Shown: positions 27,606 to 37,450, counted from the first letter of the stretch. The stretch: DNA of 64,000 nucleotides from an uncultured Acidimicrobiales bacterium (GCA_937997485.1 CALKTH010000059.1:101569-165568), one strand, 5' to 3'. Numbers and translations are program-made. Notes: generated from the sequence alone by a model not told the origin.

Positions 27606-28730
27606 CTAGAGCAGATCGGCTCGTGAAGGATCCTCGCGTAGCTCGGTCACGATCTTCTTCACATCTTGGGCACGATCCTTGGGAACAATGAGCGTCGCCC
27701 CTTCGGTGTGCACGACGATCATGTCCTCGACACCAATGAGCGCCGTGAGGCGGCCATCAGAGAACACCACGTTGTTCGACGCGTCGATGGAGACGGCATC
27801 GCCAACGACAACGTTGCCGTCGTCATCAGCGGGCAAGTGATCTGCAATGGCGGGCCAGCTGCCCACGTCGTCCCATCGGAAGGTGCCTTCGGCCATGACG
27901 ACGTTGTCTGCCTTCTCCATCAATGCGTAGTCGATCGAGATCTTCTGGAGCGGCTCGAAGCCAGCCTCGAGCGCCGCCGCAAACTCGTCGGTGCCAACGG
28001 CAGGCCGGAGCGCAGCAATGAACTCGGCGAGCGCTGGCTCATGTCGAGCGAAGGCCCGCTCCAGCGCCGCGGCCGACCACACGAACATGCCCGAGTTCCA
28101 CGAAAACCGGCCGGAAGCGATGTACTCCTCGGCGGTGGCCTGATCCGGCTTCTCGACAAATCGAGTGACCTTTCGGAACACCACCTCAGCGTCGGCCAAC
28201 GCCGGCGAGGAAACGAGATCGCCCGCCTCCACGTACCCGAACCCGGTACTGGGGAACCGCGGCGTGATGCCGATGGTGACCAGCACGTCCTCGGCCGAGG
28301 CCAGCATCAGCCCGGTGCGGAGTGTGTCTCGGAACCGGTCGAGATCACCCATGACGTGGTCGGCCGTGAGGATGCAGAACGCGCCTTCTGGGTCGCGACC
28401 GCTGACCACGGCGGCGGCGAGTGCGACAGCGGCCGCGGTGTCACGTCGCATCGGCTCCCCGATGATGTTCTCCGGTGGGAGGTCGGGCGCAGCGGCGATG
28501 GTGGGCTCCACGAGGTCAGCGCTGGTCAGCACCAAGACTCGCTCAGCGGGGATCAACCCTTCGAGCCGGTCAACGGCCATCCCGAGCATCGACCGATCAC
28601 CCAAGAGCGACAGCAGCTGCTTGGGCTGCTTGGCCGTGCTCATCGGCCAGAAGCGTTCGCCGTATCCGCCAGCGAGGATGACGGCGTAGGCGCCATCGAG
28701 CGTGTGCTGTTCAGGGGTGTTGTCGCTCAT
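27606..28730 (-). CDS. manC: Mannose-1-phosphate guanylyltransferase
   Basis: 374 residues from ATG 28730, which shares one base with the TGA of the upstream GT4 gene (TGATG). The nucleotidyltransferase motif AVILAGGYGERFWPMSTAKQ at residues 16-35 is decisive, with FVEKP and the NSGMFVWSA segment further on. The length fits the short form without the C-terminal isomerase domain. It makes GDP-mannose from Man-1-P and GTP, completing the manA-manB-manC set and feeding Gmd. It is last in the ugd-uxs-GT4-GT4-GT4-manC operon. Confidence 0.94.
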   Translation of the reverse strand: MSDNTPEQHTLDGAYAVILAGGYGERFWPMSTAKQPKQLLSLLGDRSMLGMAVDRLEGLIPAERVLVLTSADLVEPTIAAAPDLPPENIIGEPMRRDTAAAVALAAAVVSGRDPEGAFCILTADHVMGDLDRFRDTLRTGLMLASAEDVLVTIGITPRFPSTGFGYVEAGDLVSSPALADAEVVFRKVTRFVEKPDQATAEEYIASGRFSWNSGMFVWSAAALERAFARHEPALAEFIAALRPAVGTDEFAAALEAGFEPLQKISIDYALMEKADNVVMAEGTFRWDDVGSWPAIADHLPADDDGNVVVGDAVSIDASNNVVFSDGRLTALIGVEDMIVVHTEGATLIVPKDRAQDVKKIVTELREDPSRADLL

Positions 28731-29983
28731 CAGGACTCCTTGGAACTTCGTTCGGTGATCAGCTGCGAGAACAGCGTTTCGAATCGCTCGGCTTGTGCGG
28801 CTGGGGTCAGGCATTGGTCGACGAACGTCTTGGCTCGTCCCCCCATCGCCGCCAACTCGACCGGATCGTCCAGCATCTCACTGAGTACCGCGATGAAGGC
28901 ACTCGGGTCATCAGGCGGAACGGAGCGGCCGCAACGCCCTTCATCGAGCGTCAGAGAGACTTCTGACCCCTCGTCGATCGAGGCCAGGACCGGACGACCG
29001 GCGGCGAGGATGCCGTACAGCTTCGATGGGGTGCTCGACTGAGCGAGACCCGCCTTCAGCAAGATCAGATGGAGATCGGCCGTTCCCAGCGCATCGCTGA
29101 TCTGCTCGCGGGAGACGAAGTCCGCCGTTGTCACATTCGGCAGTTCGGCGGCGAAGGCATCGACCTCACCACGGGCTGCGCCTTCGCCGTTGATCACGAA
29201 GTGCACGTCTGGCCGATCGGCGAAGTGCCGAGCGGCGTGCTCCACCAGGTCGAAGGACTGCGAGAGTCCGACGTTGCCGGAATACATGACAACCGTCTTC
29301 TGGCCAAGATCGTGCCGCGCCCGATAGTCGGTGTTCCGATCAACAACGGACACTCGATCGGTGTCGGCGAAGTTGTGGATGATGTGGACCTTCTCCGGAT
29401 CGCTCTCGGCAGCGGCGAGCTTGGCTCGCACGTTCTCAGCCTGATCTCGAGAGAGCACCGTGACGGCGTCAGCTCGTCGGTACATCGAGCGCTCGTAGCG
29501 CTGCGCACCAGCGATGACTCGTTCATTCGTCAGCGCACCCAGGTCGACGGCAACGTCAGGAAAGATGTCCTGCACGTTGAAAACGAAGGGCACCTTCCAC
29601 CGCTTGGCCAGCGTCCACGCCGCATCGCCGAGAAAGATCGGCGGCGACATTCCCATCACTACATCGGGCTTGGATAAGCGCAGGGCAAGCATGGTGGTGA
29701 GCCCAGTGAAGCCAGCGAAGCCGAGAGCTCGAGCCGGGATGTTGTTCTTGTCGACAGGAAACGGCCAGCACCGGATGATCTTTCCGTGCGGTGTCTTCTC
29801 GATTCGCCAGGGCCGCCCCCGCCAGTCCGGGTCGACGTCGTGCCCCTTGTACCAGGGCAGGCTCGTGACCACGTCGACGTGGTGGCCGCGATCGGCCAAC
29901 GCATGGACGAGCTTGCTCATGACCTCGCCAGTCGCGGCGTGAAGGTCAGGTTCGAAGTGGGGGCAGAAGAGAAGAAGCTTCAT
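28730..29983 (-). CDS. WbuB-like family 4 glycosyltransferase
   Basis: 417 residues. The N-terminus (LLLFCPHFEPDLHAATGEVM) and PPIFLGDAAWTLAKRW with NVQDIFPDVAVDLG match the WbuB/colanic-acid fucosaminyl type GT4 group. The C-terminal domain has a YSGNVGLSQSFD nucleotide-binding loop and SSTPSKLYGILAAGRPVLA. These enzymes extend surface-polysaccharide repeat units in the cytosol. The donor cannot be read from sequence; UDP-GlcA or UDP-Xyl from the upstream genes is possible. It overlaps the preceding gene by 4 nt. Confidence 0.88.
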   Translation of the reverse strand: MKLLLFCPHFEPDLHAATGEVMSKLVHALADRGHHVDVVTSLPWYKGHDVDPDWRGRPWRIEKTPHGKIIRCWPFPVDKNNIPARALGFAGFTGLTTMLALRLSKPDVVMGMSPPIFLGDAAWTLAKRWKVPFVFNVQDIFPDVAVDLGALTNERVIAGAQRYERSMYRRADAVTVLSRDQAENVRAKLAAAESDPEKVHIIHNFADTDRVSVVDRNTDYRARHDLGQKTVVMYSGNVGLSQSFDLVEHAARHFADRPDVHFVINGEGAARGEVDAFAAELPNVTTADFVSREQISDALGTADLHLILLKAGLAQSSTPSKLYGILAAGRPVLASIDEGSEVSLTLDEGRCGRSVPPDDPSAFIAVLSEMLDDPVELAAMGGRAKTFVDQCLTPAAQAERFETLFSQLITERSSKES

Positions 29984-31128
29984 GGGGCGATGCTGGAGAG
30001 CGTGTCACGATAGGCCTGCAGAAGAGCCGCACCTGCCTGTTGCCAGCCGAATCGGGCCGCACGGACAGGTCCGGCCTCCCGGAGTCGGTCCGCCGTGGCG
30101 GCATCATCAAGAACCGAGCGCGTTGCCGTCACGAGCGCAGCGATGTCACCTACGTCGCTCAAGAGCCCGGCGTCGCCAACGACTTCGGGAATCGATCCGG
30201 CAGTCGTCGAGATCACCGGACACGCTCGTGCCATGGCTTCGAGCGCCGGATTGCCGAACCCCTCGTATGAGGACGTGAACAACAAGGCAGCGGCAGTGCG
30301 GTAGAGCCCGTCGAGCTCCTCTTCTGACACTCGCCCGAGCCAGTGAACGCGATCCGCAAGGTTGCGCTCGGAAGTCATTGCCCGCAGCGCTCCTGCCTCT
30401 GGCCCCTCGCGCGAGGTGAAGACCAGCGAAACGTCGGGGTGGGAATCCCGAAGCGCGTCGAGCACCTCGACGGCGTCCACGTGACGCTTGTGGGCGTACG
30501 CAATCCCGGGATAGAGCAAGAATCGGCCGAAGCGATCGTTGTTGGCCTGCCGGACCCCGGCGTCGACCGGCCCGGCATCAGCAGGATCGTGCCCGTGGGG
30601 AACGACGCGCACTCGTTGCTCAGCCTCGTCGAGGTGACGGATGATCGACGCCCGCGTGAACTGGCTGGGGCAGATCGTCAACGCAGCTCGCCGAACTGAT
30701 GGACCGAGCATGGTGTTGAGCCAACTCCGGCGCAGCGGCCCAAAGTTCTCCGGCATGTCCAGCGGCTGGAGGTCATGGATGGTGAGCACGTAGGGCTTGG
30801 ACGGTCGAACCGGTGCAACGCCGCCAGCGTGATGGAGGGCATCGTCGTTGCGACTCATTCGCGCGAGCCAACTGTTCTCGGCTGCGATGCGCACGGCCTT
30901 GGTCGACATCACCCGCGGCGCCGTGATGGTCTCGAAGCGGCCTGCGAGATCGGGGTGCGCCTCGATCAGATCTGGCCGGCAGTAGATCCGGACATCGATC
31001 TCGTCATCACCCAGCCGATCGAGGGCACGAAGCAAGCGAACCGTGTATTCCTCGCTTCCTCCGACCACTCCAGGAACCAGCCAGAGCAAATTGACGCCGA
31101 TCACACCGTTCAACTGGGCCCCACTCAT
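29980..31128 (-). CDS. Family 4 glycosyltransferase
   Basis: 382 residues, a two-domain GT-B fold. The N-terminal domain has GVNLLWLVPGVVGGSEEYTV and a TIHDLQPLDMPENFG motif. The C-terminal domain has LYPGIAYAHKRHV, LGRVSEEELDGLY and the E-x7-E motif in SYEGFGNPALEAMA. It resembles mannosyltransferases of the WbaZ/MtfB type. The start overlaps the preceding gene by 4 nt (stop of the 31125 gene). It sits mid-operon among three consecutive GT4 genes, consistent with ordered assembly of one oligosaccharide. Confidence 0.88.
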   Translation of the reverse strand: MSGAQLNGVIGVNLLWLVPGVVGGSEEYTVRLLRALDRLGDDEIDVRIYCRPDLIEAHPDLAGRFETITAPRVMSTKAVRIAAENSWLARMSRNDDALHHAGGVAPVRPSKPYVLTIHDLQPLDMPENFGPLRRSWLNTMLGPSVRRAALTICPSQFTRASIIRHLDEAEQRVRVVPHGHDPADAGPVDAGVRQANNDRFGRFLLYPGIAYAHKRHVDAVEVLDALRDSHPDVSLVFTSREGPEAGALRAMTSERNLADRVHWLGRVSEEELDGLYRTAAALLFTSSYEGFGNPALEAMARACPVISTTAGSIPEVVGDAGLLSDVGDIAALVTATRSVLDDAATADRLREAGPVRAARFGWQQAGAALLQAYRDTLSSIAP

Positions 31129-32279
31129 GATGCTGCCCCCACCGCTTCGCCGAATACCGCGGCGTAGCCAGCAGCCGTTGCCTCCCAGCTGAAGTCTGTG
31201 GCCCGCCGTCTGCCTCTTGCGGCAAGGTCGGCCCGACCCTGGTCATCGGCCCAGAGAACACCGAGGGCTTCACGGAGCGAGCCGACGTTCAACGGATCGA
31301 TCAGCATGGCAGCACCGCCCGCCACTTCTTCTGTTGCTGTGCCGGCGGATGTGATCACGGCTGTTCCCTCGGCCATGGCTTCGATGACCGGCAGACCGAA
31401 GCCTTCTGCCAGCGACGGGAGCACGAGGATGTCCGCCGCCGCCAGCAGAGCTCGAAGCGTGCGTCGGTCGACGTGCCCCACTCGATGCACTCGATCTCCG
31501 AGTGGGGCCAGAACCGATTGCTCGTCGTGCAGCCATCCGCTCGGACCGGCAACCACAAGCGGGATGTCGCCGAGCAGCTCAAGCGCCTCGACGAGGCGAG
31601 GCAAGTTCTTTCTCGGCTCGAATGTTCCCGTGAACAAAGCGAAGCGAGGGGGCAAAGAGAGCTGGCCTCGGGCGTGCTCGACCTGCGCCGGCGTTGCCCG
31701 CACCGTGTCGATGCCCCACGGCACCACTCGGAGCTGCTCGGCGTCAGCACCGTGGCGGATGCAGTCGTCTGCGACGGTCTCTGAAGGGCACACCAACAGG
31801 GCTGCATGCTCGAGCGCCGCGTTCCAGGCGGCCGGGAAGAAGGATCGCCCTCGACGGGTCAGTCGTTCGGGATGCGCGAGGAAGTCAAGATCGTGCACGG
31901 TCGCCACCACAGGAGCGGTCGCGGCGGGAATCGCCATCGCCGGGGCCCAGACCACATCGATTGGACCCGTTGCTTGCTCCACAGCGGGGCGCCGCAGGCG
32001 ATGCCATGAGTCGTAGAGGACCGGTCGGGGAAGACCCAGCTGATGCCATTCGAGCCAGGTTGGCAGACCGTTCATCTCGCCGTTTGCCGGCTGGTAGCCG
32101 GCGGGACCCAACCGCTGCGGGTGCCTTCCGGCGACGCCAACAAGGTCGTGCGTTCCGCCAGCCTTCAGCCCCTCGAGCGTGCCAGCCGTCGCAACAGCCG
32201 TCCCGCCGGGGACCGGGTGCCAAAACTGTTCGACGACAACAGCCACACGAGTGCGCATGTCGTCAGTCTGGCCGCTCAT
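31125..32279 (-). CDS. Family 4 glycosyltransferase
   Basis: About 384 residues from ATG 32279; ATG 32258 (MRTRVAVVVEQ) is an equal candidate, and neither has a clear ribosome site. An earlier in-frame ATG at 32351 lies inside uxs and is rejected. It has a GGTAVATAGTL N-terminal loop, TVHDLDFLAHPERLT, FTGTFEPRKNLPRLVEAL, GHVDRRTLRALLAAADILV and the E-x7-E in LAEGFGLPVIEAMA. It is the third GT4 of the operon and is about 29% shared in layout with its neighbour by eye only. The donor is unknown. Confidence 0.85.
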   Translation of the reverse strand: MSGQTDDMRTRVAVVVEQFWHPVPGGTAVATAGTLEGLKAGGTHDLVGVAGRHPQRLGPAGYQPANGEMNGLPTWLEWHQLGLPRPVLYDSWHRLRRPAVEQATGPIDVVWAPAMAIPAATAPVVATVHDLDFLAHPERLTRRGRSFFPAAWNAALEHAALLVCPSETVADDCIRHGADAEQLRVVPWGIDTVRATPAQVEHARGQLSLPPRFALFTGTFEPRKNLPRLVEALELLGDIPLVVAGPSGWLHDEQSVLAPLGDRVHRVGHVDRRTLRALLAAADILVLPSLAEGFGLPVIEAMAEGTAVITSAGTATEEVAGGAAMLIDPLNVGSLREALGVLWADDQGRADLAARGRRRATDFSWEATAAGYAAVFGEAVGAAS

Positions 32280-32298
32280 CGTCGGCACCGTCAGAGCG

Positions 32299-33237
32299 TC
32301 AGAGACCGAGTTCCGCAGCAAAGTGTGCTGCGGTGCGCTCGATGCCTTCACGAAGCGCCACCTTCGGCTCGAAGCCGAATTGCTCTCGGGCCAGTGTGAG
32401 GTCAGGACGTCGGCGAACCGGATCGTCCTTGGGCAGCGGTTCGAAGGTCACTTCGCTGGAGCTGTTGGTCACCTCGACCACGTGTTCCGCGAGCTCGAGC
32501 ATGGTGAACTCGTACTCACTGCCGATGTTGACTGGGCCGACGTAACCGCTGTCCAGGAGTCCGAGCTGGCCGTCGATCTGATCGTCGACGTAGCAGAAGC
32601 TGCGGGTCTGGGTGCCGTCGCCGTACATCGAGAGCGGGCGGCCTTCGAGCGCCTGGATGATGAAGTTGGAGACGACGCGCCCGTCGTCGGGCCGCATGCG
32701 CGGGCCATACGTGTTGAACGTTCGCACGATGCGAATGTCGACACCGTGGCTGCGGTGATATGCGAACGAGAGCGCCTCGGCGAAACGCTTGGCCTCGTCA
32801 TACATGCTGCGAGCGCCGTTGGGGTTCACGTTGCCCCAGTACGTCTCGGGCTGCGGGTGCACCAGGGGGTCGCCGTACACCTCGCTGGTCGAGTTGAGGT
32901 GGAAGACGGCACCCTTCTCGCGGGCCAAGCCAAGGCAGTTATGGGTGCCCAGGCTGCCGACCTTCATGATCTGGATCGGAATCCGAGCGAAGTCGATCGG
33001 CGAGGCCGGGCTGGCCAGGTGCATGACGACGTCGACCTCACCTGGCACCCAGATGTGATTCGAGACATCGTGTCGAACGAACTCGAATCCCTCACGACCA
33101 AAGAGGTGCTCGATGTTGCCCATGCGACCGGTCTGCAAATTGTCGAGGCACACCACGCGGTCGCCGCGATCGAGCAATCGTTCGCAGAGGTGGGACCCGA
33201 GGAAGCCTGCGCCCCCGGTAACAACGATGCGCGCCAT
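32299..33237 (-). CDS. uxs: UDP-glucuronate decarboxylase (UDP-xylose synthase)
   Basis: 312 residues of the extended SDR family. Features are [16 protein letters not shown] at the NAD site, [25 protein letters not shown], the [11 protein letters not shown] catalytic Tyr/Lys, and the [20 protein letters not shown] segment typical of UXS. It converts UDP-GlcA, supplied by the adjacent Ugd, to UDP-xylose. The start is 6 nt after the ugd stop. A dTDP-glucose dehydratase is less likely because of the SPASP and MRPDDGRVV motifs. Confidence 0.92.
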   Translation of the reverse strand: MARIVVTGGAGFLGSHLCERLLDRGDRVVCLDNLQTGRMGNIEHLFGREGFEFVRHDVSNHIWVPGEVDVVMHLASPASPIDFARIPIQIMKVGSLGTHNCLGLAREKGAVFHLNSTSEVYGDPLVHPQPETYWGNVNPNGARSMYDEAKRFAEALSFAYHRSHGVDIRIVRTFNTYGPRMRPDDGRVVSNFIIQALEGRPLSMYGDGTQTRSFCYVDDQIDGQLGLLDSGYVGPVNIGSEYEFTMLELAEHVVEVTNSSSEVTFEPLPKDDPVRRRPDLTLAREQFGFEPKVALREGIERTAAHFAAELGL

Positions 33238-33243
33238 TGACGC

Positions 33244-34521
33244 TCAGCGACCAATGCCGCGGTAGGTGAAGCCTCGACGAAGCAGCACCGAGCGGTCCAA
33301 CAGGTTGCGGCCATCCACGATGTTGCGACCGGCCATACCTTCGGCGACCTTGTCGAAGTCGTACCAGCGGAACTCGTCCCATTCGGTGAGCACGGCCAAG
33401 ACCTCTGCGCCCTCAACCGCCGCATACGGGTCTGAGACGACCTCGACTTCGGGAATGTCCTCGGGAGTCTCGGTCACGGCAGGGTCGAAGGCGCGAACCT
33501 GCACACCAGCAGCAACCACTCGCTTGAGCACCTCAATGGCGGGTGACTGTCGCAAATCATCAGTTCCCGCCTTGAAGGTCAGACCCCAGCAGGCGATGCG
33601 ACGCCCAGCCGGGTCGTTGCCCAGCACGTCGAGAATCTTCTGGGCTGTGCGGTCGAACTGCTCATCGTTGACTCGGAGCACTTCCCTGAGGAAGGAGAAG
33701 TCGAATCCGTAGTCCTCGGCGATACGAGCCAGCGCGATCGTGTCCTTCGGGAAGCAGCTGCCACCCCAACCGGGACCGGGACGCAAGAACTCCTTGCCGA
33801 TGCGGCTGTCGTATCCCATTCCCAGCACGACGTCGTTCACGTCGGCGCCGACGGCCTCACACAGCGTGGCGATCGAGTTCACGAACGAGAGCTTGGAAGC
33901 CAGGAAGGCGTTCGAGGCGTACTTGATGGTCTCAGCCGAGATCGGGTCGGTCACCATCACGGGGGCACGAACCTTCGAGTACAGCGCCGCCACGCGAATG
34001 GCGGCCTCTTGGTCGGAGGAGCCGATGACGACTCGATCAGGGTTCAGGAAGTCGTCCAACGCCGTGCCTTCGCGCAGGAACTCCGGGTTCGAGACCACAG
34101 AGACGTCAGAACGGCCGAGCACCCGGGCCACCGTGCCGGTAGATCCAACGGGGACGGTGGACTTGTTGACCACCACGGAACCGTTCGGCAAGACCGGCGC
34201 AATTTGGGCGGCTGCGGTTTCCAGGTACGAGAGGTCGGCCGAGCCGTCGGCTCCCTGCGGGGTGGGCACGCACAGGTAGTGGAATTCGCACTCTTTTGAG
34301 GCATTCACGGCACCAACGACGAACTTCAGCCGTCCAGAATCGATGCCTTCCTTGACGAAACGCTCGAGATCTTTCTCGACGATGGGGATTTCACCCCGCC
34401 GCAAACGCTCGACTTTTGCCTCGTCGATGTCAGCGCAGATCACATCGTGACCGAGGTGCGCAAAGCAGGCCCCCGTCGTCAAACCGACGTAACCAGTACC
34501 GATCACAGCAATCTTTGCCAT
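33244..34521 (-). CDS. ugd: UDP-glucose 6-dehydrogenase
   Basis: 425 residues from ATG 34521, preceded by AGAGGA. The N-terminal NAD domain has VIGTGYVGLTTGACFA. The active site has GPGWGGSCFPKDT with the catalytic Cys at 256 and a Lys before it; the C-terminal domain has WGLTFKAGTDDLRQSPA. It oxidises UDP-glucose twice to UDP-glucuronate. A TAGGGT hexamer at 34571-34576 gives a plausible promoter with a 50-nt leader for the whole ugd-uxs-GT-manC operon. Confidence 0.95.
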   Translation of the reverse strand: MAKIAVIGTGYVGLTTGACFAHLGHDVICADIDEAKVERLRRGEIPIVEKDLERFVKEGIDSGRLKFVVGAVNASKECEFHYLCVPTPQGADGSADLSYLETAAAQIAPVLPNGSVVVNKSTVPVGSTGTVARVLGRSDVSVVSNPEFLREGTALDDFLNPDRVVIGSSDQEAAIRVAALYSKVRAPVMVTDPISAETIKYASNAFLASKLSFVNSIATLCEAVGADVNDVVLGMGYDSRIGKEFLRPGPGWGGSCFPKDTIALARIAEDYGFDFSFLREVLRVNDEQFDRTAQKILDVLGNDPAGRRIACWGLTFKAGTDDLRQSPAIEVLKRVVAAGVQVRAFDPAVTETPEDIPEVEVVSDPYAAVEGAEVLAVLTEWDEFRWYDFDKVAEGMAGRNIVDGRNLLDRSVLLRRGFTYRGIGR

Positions 34522-34570
34522 CGAATGTCCTCTCACACCAGCGACTCCCACAGCCGCGCGCCGGAACAGG

Positions 34571-34576
34571 ACCCTA
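34571..34576 (-). promoter_or_regulatory. Candidate -10 for the ugd operon
   Basis: TAGGGT on the minus strand about 50 nt before the ugd ATG. No convincing -35 is visible. The gap to the LCP gene upstream is only 99 nt. Confidence 0.35.
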
Positions 34577-34620
34577 TCGGTGTTGCCGAGACGAACGTAG
34601 GGGAGATCCCCCCAGACGCG

Positions 34621-36186
34621 TTATGACCCGCCGGAAGAGCAACTCTCGGTTGCACTCGACAGGGCGACCAATTCCGGGGATGCTTCGTTGGTGCCGTCAT
34701 CGATTTCGGCATCCGGAGCGGTGGTCGCGGCTGCTGGCACGCTGGTCGATGGCGTCGAGGGAGCGTCTGCTCGGTCCTCATTCAGCCCGTCCGCCGCAGC
34801 CTCTGCGGCCGCGTCGACCTCGGGTTCGGGCTCTGGCTCGGGGCCCAACCGGACCACAACGGTGCGTCCGGCAAGGGATTCGTCCAGCGTCAAGACGGTG
34901 TTGGCCAGGAAGTCAGGATCGGTGGTGAGCAGCGCATCGATCAGGACCTGCGCCGCTGCAGCACCCTTCGTCGAGTGAAGAATCGTCACGCCGGGCGGAG
35001 CATCGGCACTGGTGCGGACCTCAGACACCACGAAGCCAGCTGCATCCAACTGCTCGAGTGCCCGGTCACCGTCTGGCCGGGTTACCGCCTCGATCTTGAC
35101 GTCGACGGTCGACGGAGCTGTGGGATCCTCACCCCGCATGAGCGCAAGAATGGGCTCAGACTCCGCAGGTAGCTGCCGCACGATGCTGATGCGAGCTCCG
35201 TCACGACTCTGCACGAACTCGAATTCAGTGGGGAGGCGATAGCTCTCCAGCTGACTCGGCTCGAACGAGTTGAAGGTCCGGCCCAAATCCAGCAGAGCTT
35301 GCGCGGTCAGCTCCTGGTCGATCGTGACGTGTTGGACCCCCTCTTCGACCAGATCTCGCAGGACGAACGGATTGCGTGCTCCAACTTCGATGGAGCGGGC
35401 CACGAGCGCCTCGAGAAACGCCTGCTGCCTCTCGATTCGGCTGAGATCGTTGTTCCCGTTCTGCACATACGCCCAGCTGCCGTCGTCCTGCTGGGTCTGA
35501 TAGTTCCGCGACCGAACGAAGGCCAGCGATTGCTCAGGACTGAGTGCCACACACCCACGCTCCAGGACCTCGAAGCCGGTCATCGAACGAGGCGGGCCAG
35601 ACGTCGGTTGCTCATTGAAGTCTCGAGCCGGTCGATCGAAGAAGAACTCCACGTGGTCAACGACGTCAACGATTCCCTGAAACCCAGCGAAATCGACGCT
35701 GGCGAAGTGGTTGATGGGCACGCCAAGGTTCTGCTCCACCGTCTCCACCATCGCTTCCGCTCCCCCCAGCGCGAACGCCGCGTTGATCTTGCGTTCCCGG
35801 CCGTCGGTGCTGATCGGCACCCACAGATCTCGTGGAATAGAGAGCAGCGTGGCAGACCGGCGGATCTCATCGATTCGAGCCAGGATCAACACATCACCGT
35901 TCGCCTCGCCGAGACGCCCAAGTTGGACCGGATCGTTCGGTTCCAGATTCGATGACGAGTCGTAGCCCACAAGCAGCACGTTCAGCACGCGCTCGCCATT
36001 CTCGGTCGACGGCTCAGCTGGGGTCAGCGAGCCTGCGAGCTGGACCCGTTGCACGGAGGTGACGACTTGCTCTCCCGAAGACAGCGCCGCCGCCGCGAAC
36101 AGAGCTGCAACGATGCCCGCCACGTTGATCAGGATGACGAGACGTTGTGGCCACGTTCGACGCGGGCGTGGGGAGGCATCGGTCAT
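34621..36186 (-). CDS. LytR-CpsA-Psr (LCP) family glycan ligase with LytR_C domain
   Basis: 521 residues from ATG 36186. A cytosolic tail and one helix (14-37) lead to an LCP domain: NVLLVGYDSS, a GDVLILARID strand, TLLSIPRDLWVPI, KINAAFALGG, HFASVDFAGFQGIVDVVD and the R-x-R-N-Y motif in FVRSRNYQT. A LytR_C domain follows near 350-450, then a Pro/Glu/Ala/Ser-rich tail. LCP proteins move undecaprenyl-linked glycans onto peptidoglycan or other wall polymers, so this is the likely attachment enzyme for the polymers encoded nearby. It starts 10 nt after the thiamine pyrophosphokinase stop. Confidence 0.9.
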   Translation of the reverse strand: MTDASPRPRRTWPQRLVILINVAGIVAALFAAAALSSGEQVVTSVQRVQLAGSLTPAEPSTENGERVLNVLLVGYDSSSNLEPNDPVQLGRLGEANGDVLILARIDEIRRSATLLSIPRDLWVPISTDGRERKINAAFALGGAEAMVETVEQNLGVPINHFASVDFAGFQGIVDVVDHVEFFFDRPARDFNEQPTSGPPRSMTGFEVLERGCVALSPEQSLAFVRSRNYQTQQDDGSWAYVQNGNNDLSRIERQQAFLEALVARSIEVGARNPFVLRDLVEEGVQHVTIDQELTAQALLDLGRTFNSFEPSQLESYRLPTEFEFVQSRDGARISIVRQLPAESEPILALMRGEDPTAPSTVDVKIEAVTRPDGDRALEQLDAAGFVVSEVRTSADAPPGVTILHSTKGAAAAQVLIDALLTTDPDFLANTVLTLDESLAGRTVVVRLGPEPEPEPEVDAAAEAAADGLNEDRADAPSTPSTSVPAAATTAPDAEIDDGTNEASPELVALSSATESCSSGGS

Positions 36187-36196
36187 GTGGAACGAC

Positions 36197-36880
36197 TCAC
36201 ACCGAGGGACGCGTTGCCGTTGACTCCGCATCAAGCGGCTGCATGGCCAGCAGCACACCACCAGACGCAGCGGCATCCACTGTGACGACCACGACCGGAG
36301 CATCGAACACGTTGCTCATACCCCGGCTCCGGTGAGCTGAAAGTTGCTCTCGATGCAGCGGATAGCGGAGCCCGTTGGTCTGCACGCCCGAGACATCGCC
36401 TCCGAGGGGCACGAGAGAAATGAGATCGCCGACGCTGCCCGTCATGGTGCGACGATGCCGCACAACGGAGATCAAAGCCTCGTTCATCACCAGATCCACG
36501 TCGACCTCAGCCAACGATTGATGAGTGCAGGCGTGCAGACTCGACAGCTGATGATCGAGGCGGCCGTCAGACATTCCAGCAACCACCAAGCGATCGGGAT
36601 CGAATTCCAGTGCGGCAGCGAGCGCCAGCTCCAGATCCGTTTCATCCTTCATCGTCGAGGCTCGACGCACAGCCGCTCCCTGACGTTCGGCTTGCGCTAA
36701 GGCGGCTGCCGTGACCGAGTCGAAATCACCCACGGCGATGGTCACGATGCGATCACACTCATGTGCTCGATGAACACCGGAATCTGCAGCGATCACGGCG
36801 ATCGCCTCCTCAGGGAGGACTCGACGCTCGAGGGCACTCAGCGGGGCCCCACCGCTGAAGACGAGAACCGTGCGTGCCAT
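36197..36880 (-). CDS. Thiamine pyrophosphokinase-like protein
   Basis: 227 residues from ATG 36880. GDFDS at 51-55 and DETDLELALA near 79 are the substrate and metal motifs of thiamine pyrophosphokinase. SDGRLDHQLSSLH supplies the second Asp/His region, and VSGVQTNGLRYPLHREQL the C-terminal pocket. It forms ThDP from thiamine and ATP. A TACCCT hexamer ends 8 nt before the ATG, with no ribosome site. It is divergent from the SdpI gene and runs into the LCP gene. Confidence 0.88.
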   Translation of the reverse strand: MARTVLVFSGGAPLSALERRVLPEEAIAVIAADSGVHRAHECDRIVTIAVGDFDSVTAAALAQAERQGAAVRRASTMKDETDLELALAAALEFDPDRLVVAGMSDGRLDHQLSSLHACTHQSLAEVDVDLVMNEALISVVRHRRTMTGSVGDLISLVPLGGDVSGVQTNGLRYPLHREQLSAHRSRGMSNVFDAPVVVVTVDAAASGGVLLAMQPLDAESTATRPSV

Positions 36881-36973
36881 CGGCCAGGAGGGTAGACGGC
36901 CGGGCTCCATCTGACGATCCGGGCCCGAGGAAGACCGACGACGTCCAAGGTCAGCGCAAGCGGTCCTCACCGC

Positions 36974-36979
36974 TACTGT
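36974..36979 (+). promoter_or_regulatory. -10 element of the SdpI-family gene, leaderless architecture
   Basis: TACTGT, seven bases, then GTG at 36987. Confidence 0.45.
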
Positions 36980-36986
36980 CCTCAAG

Positions 36987-37439
36987 GTGATGCTGAGCGA
37001 GTTTCTCTCCGTCGTACTCCCGCAACACCTCGTTGCCCTACGAACGGTGGATATCGCAGTGGTCGTGGCCTCAGAACGGATGCCGCTGCTCGGCGCGCTG
37101 GCCCTCGGCGGCATGTTCGTCATCGGCGGCGCCCTCGTCGCCTGGCTCAGTTGGAAGCTCGGAACCGGAGCGGTCGGCCGCAACGGCGTCGTCGGACTCC
37201 GCCTTCCCTCCACGGCCGTCTCTGACGAAGCGTGGCAGGCTGGCCAACGGGGTTTCGCTCCGTTCGGCATTGCCGCTGGTGTCGGGTGCGCTGTACTCGC
37301 CGCGCCGGTGTTCTTTCGACTGACCCAGGGGTGGGCAACGCTCCTCCTCTCGGCAGCCTCGATCTGGCTCGTGGTGCTCCCTGCACTCGGCGCGTTCGTC
37401 GGTGACCAGGCTGCAAAGGACGCTGCCGGCGAGCGCTGA
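36987..37439 (+). CDS. SdpI-family membrane protein
   Basis: 150 residues with three hydrophobic segments (about 35-58, 95-112, 118-138). Between the first two is NGVVGLRLPSTAVSDEAWQAGQRGF, the SdpI/YhfL signature (split here at positions 66-90). SdpI proteins give immunity to a toxin in Bacillus; most actinobacterial members have no known role. Start GTG 36987 fits a leaderless mRNA; an ATG follows immediately at 36990. The short gap to the convergent yceH gene has no clear terminator. Confidence 0.82.
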   Translation: MMLSEFLSVVLPQHLVALRTVDIAVVVASERMPLLGALALGGMFVIGGALVAWLSWKLGTGAVGRNGVVGLRLPSTAVSDEAWQAGQRGFAPFGIAAGVGCAVLAAPVFFRLTQGWATLLLSAASIWLVVLPALGAFVGDQAAKDAAGER

Positions 37440-37450
37440 GCCGGCGCTGT

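Noticed and set aside
34597-34612. GGGGAGATCCCC palindrome between LCP and ugd
   Set aside because: The stem is only four or five bases with almost no loop; there is no T-run.
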